Shown here in pieces: positions 1 to 5,214 of a stretch of 5,214 bases of DNA. The stretch comes from an uncultured Chloroflexota bacterium (lineage in GTDB: Bacteria > Chloroflexota > Dehalococcoidia > UBA2979), in contig CADEHD010000038.1 of assembly GCA_902827055.1 (NCBI GenBank), positions 6,559-11,772 of the forward strand, in the 5' to 3' direction. The position numbers were made by a program, and so were the translations under genes. The stretch's first letter is position 1. The number at the start of each line of letters is the position of its first letter. The notes under the pieces are model-generated. The model did not search any database. It had not been told where the DNA came from and saw only the letters and a program-made list of their open reading frames with translations.

Positions 1-1803
1 GGCAAGTACGCCAACGCGCGGGTGGATGCGCTCCTCGATGCCGGTCGCGCCGCGATCCTCGGTCGCTCGGCCTGGGACGCGTTCAACGATATCCCCGAGC
101 TGGCGGCGGCCCTCCGCAGCGGCCTGCGCGGCAACCGCGGCGTCGAACGCATCCTCACGAGCGGCGTGGCCCTCGAGGTGAGCTACGCGCCGCGCTTCGA
201 TGACGGCGGGACGATCGTCGAGGTGGTCGCGCTCGTCCGCGACGTCACGCGCGAGCAGCTCGAGGTCGATCGCGCGGAACGCCTCGCCGACGTGCGCTCG
301 CGCATCCTCAGCGTCATGGGGTACCGCCTCCGCGGCCAGCTCAACAGTGTCCTGGGCGCCGCGGAGCTCGCGAGCACGGTTGCAGGGCCTGGCAACGCCT
401 GGCTCCCGGACGTCGAAGCCGCCGGCCACCGCCTCTACGCCTTCGTCGACCACCTCGTCGACTTCCTTGAGCTCGACGCCGGACGCATGGCGCCGCACCC
501 CGCCCCGTTCTCGCTCCGCGACCTCGTCGAGGGCGTCGCGTCGCGGCACCGCGACCGCGCGGCGGCGGACGGCACGGTGTTCGTGGTCCGCTTCCCGGGC
601 CACACGCCCGCCGACCTCGAAGGCGACGGCCACCGCATCCGCCAGGCGCTGGACCTGCTGCTCACAGTCGCGCTCGGCACGAACGCGGGCGGGCAGGTCA
701 TCCTCAACGTCGAGGTCGTCCCCCTCGAGGCGGGCCGCGCTCGGGTCGCGATCTCAGTGGAGGACGCAGGACGGGGACTCACGCCACAGGCGCGCGCGCG
801 TGTGTTCGATGCCTTCGACGCTGACTCGGCGTTCTGGGCGACGCGCTCGGGCTCCAGCGGCCTCGAGCTGCCGCTCGCCCAGCGTCTCGCCTCGATGCTC
901 GGCGGCACGCTCGAGGTGGAGAGCGCGCCGGGTGCCGGCACGACGCTTCGCCTCGACATGGAACTCCCACGCACGTGGCTGTCGCGCCGCGACGCTACAG
1001 CGCGCCCCGCCGAGCGGGAGGTGGGCCGGCTGCTCCTTGTTGACGACGACGCGCAGCAGCGGCGCATCGAGCGGGCGCTCGCCGAGGCCTGCGGCTGGTC
1101 GGTGGTGGAGGCCGGGCACGGCGCGCAGGCGCTCGAGGTGCTGGCTGGCGATGAGGCGATCGACGCGGTCCTCACGGAGCTCCACATGCCGGTGCGCGAT
1201 GGCGGCACGCTGGTCGCCGATGTCCTCGAACGCTGGCCGTCGATGCCCATCGGGGTCCTCACCGCCGACGCCCGCCCGGCCTCGCGCCAACTCGCGCTGA
1301 GCGCGGGTGCTACGGCCTGCGCGGTCAAGCCGGTCTCGACGCAGGCGATGCGCGCGTTGCTCGACGAGCTGTCGCGGGCCGCCCTCGCCCGGTCGCTGCC
1401 CGCGCCCTCCGTTGGCGACATCGTGGATCACGATGCGCTGCGCCGGTTGGTGGCACTCGACTCGGTCGAGGGGCCGCTCGTCGCGGCGGAGCTGATCGAG
1501 GCGTTCCTCGCGGCCGCACCGCTCCAGCTACTCGCGCTCGCGGATGCGCTCGCGCGCCACGACATCGACGCGGTGACGGACATCGAGGCGTCGCTCGCGG
1601 TAAGCGAGCGACTCCTTGGCCTCCCGCGCCTGGGAGCGGCCCTCGCGATGCTCGCGGATGCGCGCGTGGACGGCGGCGGTATCGAGGCGGGCGACGCTGT
1701 CTCGCTCGTCGCCCAGGAGGTGGAGGCGGCGCGCGACGCACTGGCCCGCGACGCCCTCCCGCAGTACGCACCTGCCCGCCACGCCTCGGCTGTGGCCGCC
1801 TGA
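1..1803 (+). CDS. Hybrid histidine-kinase-like protein (PAS-HisKA-HATPase-REC-HPt), phospho-sites degenerate; 5' end outside window
   Basis: The reading frame is open from base 1. The GTG at 22 is probably an internal Val, because the codons before it (GKYANAR) already read as PAS sequence. Numbering codons from base 1, 600 residues are visible. Residues 1 to about 82 are a PAS domain ending in a PAC-like VRDVT. A HisKA-like helical pair spans about 88-155, a HATPase_c domain about 165-315, a receiver about 341-458 and an HPt-like helical bundle about 474-580. The H-box reads MGYRLRGQLN, with Tyr108 where the phospho-His belongs. In the N-box the Mg-binding Asn is Val223. G1 is intact (D255, G257, G259), and G2 is GSSGLEL with Glu289 for the last Gly. 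The receiver keeps D348/D349, T421 and K443, but the phospho-Asp is Glu393 (LTELHMP). The HPt site aligns to Ala530. By family this is a cytoplasmic or membrane-anchored sensor. I infer that it cannot act as a normal phosphorelay. The domain assignment is firm; the loss of activity rests on my by-eye alignment. Confidence 0.9.
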   Translation, partial: GKYANARVDALLDAGRAAILGRSAWDAFNDIPELAAALRSGLRGNRGVERILTSGVALEVSYAPRFDDGGTIVEVVALVRDVTREQLEVDRAERLADVRSRILSVMGYRLRGQLNSVLGAAELASTVAGPGNAWLPDVEAAGHRLYAFVDHLVDFLELDAGRMAPHPAPFSLRDLVEGVASRHRDRAAADGTVFVVRFPGHTPADLEGDGHRIRQALDLLLTVALGTNAGGQVILNVEVVPLEAGRARVAISVEDAGRGLTPQARARVFDAFDADSAFWATRSGSSGLELPLAQRLASMLGGTLEVESAPGAGTTLRLDMELPRTWLSRRDATARPAEREVGRLLLVDDDAQQRRIERALAEACGWSVVEAGHGAQALEVLAGDEAIDAVLTELHMPVRDGGTLVADVLERWPSMPIGVLTADARPASRQLALSAGATACAVKPVSTQAMRALLDELSRAALARSLPAPSVGDIVDHDALRRLVALDSVEGPLVAAELIEAFLAAAPLQLLALADALARHDIDAVTDIEASLAVSERLLGLPRLGAALAMLADARVDGGGIEAGDAVSLVAQEVEAARDALARDALPQYAPARHASAVAA

Positions 1804-1824
1804 CCGGATCGACAACGCTGGAGC

Positions 1825-1828
1825 GGAG
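1825..1828 (+). promoter_or_regulatory. Shine-Dalgarno site for the RTX gene
   Basis: GGAG lies 6 nt before the ATG at 1835, in the 31-nt gap after the kinase-like gene. It supports this ATG over the longer open frame that begins inside the upstream gene. I see no promoter or terminator in the gap, so the two genes are probably co-transcribed. Confidence 0.6.
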
Positions 1829-1834
1829 TTGACG

Positions 1835-3895
1835 ATGAACGCACCCAACCGCCCGGACCCCCTGGCCGAACGCCTCGACTTGCTGGAGGCGCGCCTGCAT
1901 GCGTCCAACCTGCAGGCGCTGGCCAGCGACTCGCTCCCGCCCAACCTCGAGGCGATCCGCTCGACGCTCCACGGCCTGCTGACGGCGCCCGACTTCGATG
2001 TCGACGAGGCGTGGGACGCCATCGAGTCGACACTCGGATTTGCGCCACAGGCAGGCGAGCTGCGCCGCCTCCTCGGCGAGGAGGTCCAGGAGCACGCGGA
2101 GCCGGTCACGATGGCCGCGGTCGGTGGCATGCTCCTCTTCAACGCGCTCTCGGGCTCGATCCAGGGCATGGGCATCCTCGGTGGCGGCGGTGGCGACGCA
2201 GGCGGCCCCCCAGCGGGACCCGCGTTCGTGCAGCAGTTCGATGGCCCCGGCTTCGACCCGCCGGTCGGCGACACCTCGCAGGGCACGGGCGACCTCACGC
2301 TCGATGGCGCGCCCCTGGCAGGAACGACGACCGACCCGCTTGAGGCTCGGGTCGCGGGCTTCGACGCGGCGTCCGATGGCGCACCGCCGATGGCGTTCGC
2401 CGGCTTCGCGGCGGACGCGCCTGTCGAGGCGCCCGGCGTCGACGCCCCTTTCGCCGACCCCTTCTCGACACTGCCGGGCCTCGACGCGGCGCCCTCGCCC
2501 GCGCCGGGCGCCGAGGACGCTCGCCCCGCGCCAGTGGATGCGGCCGGTGCGCCGGCCTCCTCGGAGTCCCCGCCCGCCTTCGTTGCGGCCGCGCCAGGCA
2601 ACGAGCGCGGGGCCGACCCGATCGTGGCTGCGGGGCCAGTGCCGGCCGTCGACCTGGGCTTCGATGAGGAGCAGCAGCAGGCGCCGGCTCCTCCGGACGC
2701 GCCTCCGGCCCCGCCGCAGGACGCGGGCCCGAGTCTCCCGCCCCCGGGCGACCCGATGTGGAACGACCTCGACTTCCTGATGCAGATCGCGACGATCGTG
2801 GGCACGGAGGGCAACGATGTCATCCGCGGCACCGAGGGCAACGACATCATCCTCGCGCTCGGCGGGAACGACACGATCTACGGGCGCGGCGGCGATGACA
2901 TCATCATTGGCTGGTCCGGCAACGACCGCATCTTCGGCGAGGCCGGCGACGACCTCGTGATCGGCGGCGCCGGCAACGACACGGTCGATGGCGGCGCCGG
3001 CAACGACCGACTGGTCGGTGGCGAGGGTGACGACCGCCTGGTGGGCGGTCTCGGCAACGACTCGCTCCAGGGCAACGCCGGCAACGACACCCTCGATGGT
3101 GGCGCGGGCAGCGACGTGCTCGCGGGAGGCGAGGGCAACGACCGACTCACAGGCGGCGCTGACAATGACTCACTCCTCGGCGACGCCGGCAACGACACGC
3201 TCGATGGCGGGACGGGCAACGACGCCCTCGCAGGTGGCGAGGGCAACGACCGGCTCGTCGGCGGCACGGGCGACGACTCGCTCAGCGGCGACGCGGGCGC
3301 AGACACCCTCGATGGCGGCGCGGGCAACGATGTGCTCGCGGGTGGCGAGGGCAACGACCGCCTCACGGGCGGCGCCGACAACGACTCGCTCCAGGGCAAC
3401 GCCGGCAACGACACCCTCGACGGCGGCACGGGGAACGACGCCCTCGCGGGTGACGAAGGCGACGACCGCCTCGTCGGCGGCGCCGGTGACGACTCCCTCT
3501 TCGGCGGCGCTGGCAACGACACGCTCGACGGCGGGGCCAGCAACGACGTCCTCGCCGGTGGCGAGGGCAACGACCGACTCGTCGGCGGTACCGGCGACGA
3601 CTCGCTCACGGGCGGCGTCGGCGCGGACACCCTCGATGGCGGCGCGGGCAACGACGCCCTCGCGGGCGGCGAAGGGGACGACCGGCTCTCGGGAGGCACT
3701 GGCAACGACACGCTCACCGGCGACGCGGGCAACGACCGCGTCTCGGGTGGCAGCGGGGACGACTCGCTGCAGGGCAACGCCGGCAACGACACGCTCAGCG
3801 GCAACGCCGGCAACGACACGATCGTGGACACCGAGGGCACCAACTCGATCTCGGGTGGCGCCGGCAACGACACGGTGAACGGGGTTGCCGCATGA
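1835..3895 (+). CDS. RTX-type calcium-binding repeat protein, 686 aa
   Basis: The start is the ATG at 1835, preceded by GGAG. Residues 1-90 are predicted helical and charged (LAERLDLLEARL and similar) and I do not recognise them as a family. Residues 91-115 are hydrophobic and Gly-rich (VTMAAVGGMLLFNALSG, then GMGILGGGGG) and could insert in or associate with a membrane. Residues about 120-315 are an Ala/Pro/Gly/Asp low-complexity linker. Residues 321-680 are 40 gap-free nonapeptides of the form GGxGNDxLx, which in RTX proteins fold as a Ca2+-binding parallel beta-roll. Only VNGVAA follows the array, so the C-terminal domain usual in type I secreted RTX proteins is missing. There is no classical N-terminal signal peptide, and no ABC exporter or membrane-fusion gene is visible. 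No catalytic or adhesin domain is evident. The gene lies between a signalling protein and an ECF-like protein, which suggests a regulatory or surface-sensing role, but this is inference. An ordinary exported structural protein remains possible. Confidence 0.9.
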   Translation: MNAPNRPDPLAERLDLLEARLHASNLQALASDSLPPNLEAIRSTLHGLLTAPDFDVDEAWDAIESTLGFAPQAGELRRLLGEEVQEHAEPVTMAAVGGMLLFNALSGSIQGMGILGGGGGDAGGPPAGPAFVQQFDGPGFDPPVGDTSQGTGDLTLDGAPLAGTTTDPLEARVAGFDAASDGAPPMAFAGFAADAPVEAPGVDAPFADPFSTLPGLDAAPSPAPGAEDARPAPVDAAGAPASSESPPAFVAAAPGNERGADPIVAAGPVPAVDLGFDEEQQQAPAPPDAPPAPPQDAGPSLPPPGDPMWNDLDFLMQIATIVGTEGNDVIRGTEGNDIILALGGNDTIYGRGGDDIIIGWSGNDRIFGEAGDDLVIGGAGNDTVDGGAGNDRLVGGEGDDRLVGGLGNDSLQGNAGNDTLDGGAGSDVLAGGEGNDRLTGGADNDSLLGDAGNDTLDGGTGNDALAGGEGNDRLVGGTGDDSLSGDAGADTLDGGAGNDVLAGGEGNDRLTGGADNDSLQGNAGNDTLDGGTGNDALAGDEGDDRLVGGAGDDSLFGGAGNDTLDGGASNDVLAGGEGNDRLVGGTGDDSLTGGVGADTLDGGAGNDALAGGEGDDRLSGGTGNDTLTGDAGNDRVSGGSGDDSLQGNAGNDTLSGNAGNDTIVDTEGTNSISGGAGNDTVNGVAA
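2795..3874 (+). repeat. RTX nonapeptide array, 40 x 27 bp
   Basis: Forty consecutive 27-bp units encode nonapeptides of the pattern (L/I/V)xGGxGNDx with no indels; 1080 bp divides exactly. The first units (IVGTEGNDV, IRGTEGNDI) and the next-to-last (IVDTEGTNS) diverge from consensus, as is usual for capping repeats. The middle 30 or so are close to consensus. Asp at position 8 is present in every unit except IVDTEGTNS. Confidence 0.95.
3065..3712 (+). repeat. Higher-order tandem repeat, 6 x 108 bp (36 aa)
   Basis: Within the RTX array, nonapeptides 11-34 fall into six four-part units starting at 3065, 3173, 3281, 3389, 3497 and 3605. The ninth residues of the four parts follow the order T, V/A, R, S (the last unit ends in T). 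The second part begins LDGG and the third LAG in all six units. V and A in the second part alternate V, A, V, A, V, A, which gives a weaker 216-bp period. This indicates expansion by duplication of 108- and 216-bp blocks. Confidence 0.85.
3881..3884 (+). promoter_or_regulatory. Weak ribosome binding site for the ECF-like gene
   Basis: GGGG lies 7 nt before the ATG at 3892, inside the last codons of the RTX gene. It is a poor match to the anti-Shine-Dalgarno. Together with the ATGA stop/start overlap this suggests translation is coupled to the RTX gene. Confidence 0.35.
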
Positions 3896-4377
3896 CGCAG
3901 CCTCGACAACTCACGGCACGCGAGCGCGCGAAGCGGGACGCACTGATCCCCGCCAACCTCCAGGCCGCGAAGCGCGGGGACGAGCGCGCCTTCATGGCGC
4001 TCTACTTCTGGCGCGCCGAGCAGGTCGCGGCGTGTGCCGCCTCGGGGCTCCCACCCGCCGAGGTGCGCCACGCGGTGCAGCAGGTCTTCCGCGAGGCGTG
4101 GCATGCCTTGCCCCGCTGTCCCGCCACGGACGCCCTCGAGTTTGACGTGTGGCTGTCTCGCGAGGCGACCCGGGTCATCCTCGAGCGCCGCGTCGCCAAC
4201 GAGGAGGCCATCGAGCCCGACAGCCACGTCTGGAGTCTCCCGGCGGCGCTCCGCGAGGTGGTGCTCCTGCGGGACGCCTTCGGTCACGGCCTCGCGCAGG
4301 TCGCGCGCGCCATCGCGCAGCCGGAACAGACCGTGCGCCTGTGGTACCGGAACGGACTCGAGGCGCTGGCCGCCTAG
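3892..4377 (+). CDS. ECF-type sigma-70-like protein, 161 aa, divergent DNA-binding helix
   Basis: The ATG overlaps the RTX stop codon (ATGA). Residues about 24-100 match sigma region 2: RGDERAFMALY, then AVQQVFREAW in place of the usual DVVQEVFLRAW, then FDVWLSREATRVILERR as region 2.4-like. A short linker of about 15 residues leads to region 4 at about 116-160 (LPAALREVVLLRDAFGHGLAQVARAIAQPEQTV). Length is at the low end for ECF factors. The recognition-helix part is RLWYRNGLEAL where ECF factors usually have a basic sequence like KSRLHRARKRL, so several positive charges are lost. The acidic DAED motif of region 2.2 is also absent (PAEVRH). No anti-sigma gene with a transmembrane segment is seen next to it. 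It may be a bona fide but divergent sigma factor, or a sigma-derived protein that binds RNA polymerase or a partner without reading a -35 element. Confidence 0.75.
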   Translation: MTQPRQLTARERAKRDALIPANLQAAKRGDERAFMALYFWRAEQVAACAASGLPPAEVRHAVQQVFREAWHALPRCPATDALEFDVWLSREATRVILERRVANEEAIEPDSHVWSLPAALREVVLLRDAFGHGLAQVARAIAQPEQTVRLWYRNGLEALAA

Positions 4378-4386
4378 CCCGGACGA

Positions 4387-4405
4387 ACCGGGGGCGAGCC
4401 CCGGT
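4387..4405 (+). terminator. GC-rich hairpin after the ECF-like gene
   Basis: A perfect 7-bp stem (ACCGGGG / CCCCGGT) closes a 5-nt loop, starting 10 nt after the TAG at 4375-4377. An alternative 5-bp stem (CCCGG / CCGGG, 4378-4392) overlaps it. No T-run follows, so this is either a U-less terminator or a 3'-end stabilising hairpin for the three-gene transcript. Confidence 0.45.
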
Positions 4406-4838
4406 CACCCGAGGCACGCCCCACCTTCTGGGCCTCAGCGGTCCCGCGTCTCGACGCTCACCTGCACGCGCTTTATCTGCGCCCTCCCGGCGGCTGCCTC
4501 GGACACTCCGAGTGTGGCGCCGATCGCCTGCTCCTCGGGGCGCGCGGTCACGCAGCGCACGTCCTCGGAGCGCACGTCGTGAGCTGCGACGGCGTTCGGG
4601 CATCGGGAGCACCCGGCGAGACGCCTGAGCGACCAGACGCGACGCCGGCCGACGATGGCGCCCGGGTGACTCGGGGTCAGCGCCACGCCTTGTGGACCGC
4701 CGCGACCGTGGTGTCGAGTCGAGGCCGCTCGGACCCGCCCGGGTGGGGACGGCGGCCGCGGCGCGCGCCGTCCAGGTCCTGTTCGGCTCCGACGGCGACC
4801 GCGCACGGCGGGCACGTGGTGTATCTGAGGGAGACCAA

Positions 4839-4863
4839 CTGCCCCGCGACAAGGGCGGGGCAG
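4839..4863 (-). terminator. Hairpin terminator downstream of glutamate dehydrogenase
   Basis: A perfect 9-bp stem (CTGCCCCGC / GCGGGGCAG) closes a 7-nt loop, 29 nt past the dehydrogenase stop codon on the - strand. On that strand it is followed by TTGGTCTC, only mildly T-rich. Position and strength fit a terminator for the dehydrogenase transcript, and as a symmetrical stem it could also stop + strand transcription. Confidence 0.6.
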
Positions 4864-4892
4864 CGAGGCAGCTCGGACTGGGGGCTGGGTCG

Positions 4893-5214
4893 TTACGCGG
4901 CGATGGGCTCCGCGGCGGAGGTCATCCCCCGCATCTCGACGGCTTCCACCACGCGGCCCACGCCGACGTCGAAGGCGGCTGCGCGCAGCGGCATGCCCTC
5001 GGCAGCCCGCTCGCAGACCTCGGCGTACGCGCCGCTCAGGAGGTCGCACAGCTCGGAGTCCACGCGCGCCGCGGTCCAGCGGTGCTGCTGGATGTTCTGC
5101 GTCCACTCGAAGTAGGACACGAGCACCCCGCCAGCGTTCGCGAGGATGTCAGGCACCACGGTCACGCCTCGCTGGGCCAGCTGGTGGTCGGCGTAGGGGG
5201 TCACGGGGTGGTTC
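4893..5214 (-). CDS. Glutamate dehydrogenase (Glu/Leu/Phe/Val dehydrogenase family), C-terminal part; 5' end outside window
   Basis: The - strand frame is open to the window edge. The GTG at 5204 is an internal Val, because NHP precedes it and the stretch NHPVTPYAD matches the family's AN-x-PTTPEAD segment. The 106 visible residues cover the end of the NAD(P)-binding Rossmann domain and the C-terminal helices. These include RGVTVVPDILANAGGV, SYFEWTQNIQQHRW and LRAAAFDVGVGRVVEA, all hallmark family motifs. The enzyme interconverts glutamate with 2-oxoglutarate plus ammonia in the cytoplasm. The conserved C-terminus has no frameshift. Specificity for Glu rather than Leu or Phe rests on the SYFEW-type motif and is likely but not proved, since the catalytic N-terminal domain lies outside the window. 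The gene runs convergently to the three-gene + strand cluster and is probably unrelated to it. Confidence 0.93.
   Translation of the reverse strand, partial: NHPVTPYADHQLAQRGVTVVPDILANAGGVLVSYFEWTQNIQQHRWTAARVDSELCDLLSGAYAEVCERAAEGMPLRAAAFDVGVGRVVEAVEMRGMTSAAEPIAA

Larger units (their letters stand above)
4378..4892. other. Convergent intergenic region, about 515 bp
   Basis: No convincing gene, tRNA or mobile-element end is seen. Besides the two hairpins, it contains two short - strand open frames. One has a possible TTG start at 4838 and ends at 4677, with a CPPC motif. The other has a GTG start at 4575 and ends at 4435. Both have high GC at third codon positions but no recognisable family and no clear ribosome binding site. 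A 13-bp dyad (ACACTC-C-GAGTGT) lies at 4503-4515. The 10-bp direct repeat AGCGCACGTC occurs at 4554-4563 and 4569-4578. Confidence 0.5.

Noticed and set aside
22..24. GTG as the true start of the kinase-like gene
   Set aside because: The frame is open upstream to base 1, and the residues before it continue the PAS domain. No clear ribosome site can be judged in the 21 bases available.
1528..2874. - strand open frame of 448 codons across the kinase/RTX junction
   Set aside because: It is antisense to two well-supported genes and has no recognisable domain. Its length is explained by the scarcity of AT-rich stop codons at this GC content.
2795..3874. CRISPR array or non-coding satellite
   Set aside because: The 27-bp repeats are contiguous without spacers, vary mainly in codon-compatible ways and keep one open frame. 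They are coding RTX repeats.
2988..3878. + strand frame in the array encoding Ala/Thr/Arg/Ser-rich repeats
   Set aside because: This is the out-of-frame reading of the 27-bp repeats. The real frame gives GGxGNDxLx calcium-binding units.
2878..4287. Long - strand open frame (469 codons) rich in Ser, Pro and Leu, opposite the RTX array
   Set aside because: It is a shadow of the repeat. The regular GNC-type codons of the + strand nonapeptides leave no stops in this antisense frame, and the product is a low-complexity echo of the array.
4580..4680. Possible tRNA or structured RNA in the GC-rich gap
   Set aside because: I could not pair acceptor, anticodon and T arms in any consistent way on either strand.
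4579..5115. + strand open frame of 178 codons overlapping the dehydrogenase end
   Set aside because: Its 3' half is antisense to the conserved dehydrogenase C-terminus, and its 5' half has no family resemblance or ribosome binding site.

Overview
The window is very GC-rich, with codons ending mostly in G or C. It comes from a bacterial chromosome whose lineage I cannot fix. Hybrid signalling proteins, RTX-type repeats and an ECF-like protein would suit a high-GC proteobacterium, planctomycete or actinobacterium of the Thermoleophilia kind. The glutamate dehydrogenase C-terminus would fit several of these.

Layout: three genes on the + strand are packed like an operon. (1) Bases 1-1803 hold the 3' part of a multidomain histidine-kinase-like protein (PAS, HisKA-like, HATPase, receiver, HPt-like). 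(2) After 31 nt, bases 1835-3895 encode a 686-residue protein with a helical N-terminus, a hydrophobic Gly-rich segment, a long Ala/Pro/Asp linker and 40 uninterrupted RTX nonapeptides. (3) Bases 3892-4377 overlap gene 2 by ATGA and encode a short ECF-sigma-like protein. A non-coding or weakly coding gap of about 515 bp follows, with one strong GC hairpin near each end. The - strand then carries the 3' end of a glutamate dehydrogenase gene running convergently.

The main observation is that the hybrid kinase keeps the overall fold signatures but has lost each canonical phospho-site that I can align: H-box His to Tyr, receiver Asp to Glu, HPt His to Ala. It has also lost the N-box Asn and the last Gly of G2. 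The receiver otherwise keeps its acidic cluster, Thr and Lys, so the Asp to Glu change looks like a fixed phosphomimic. The ECF-like protein is likewise diverged in the DNA-contacting helix. The operon therefore looks like a non-phosphorylating derivative of a two-component/sigma module linked to a calcium-binding repeat protein. Its function is unknown. My working inference is a scaffold or partner-switch assembly rather than a phosphorelay.

The RTX array also has a higher-order structure: a 108-bp (36-residue) unit of four distinguishable nonapeptides, repeated six times in perfect phase, with alternate units partly alike (216-bp period).
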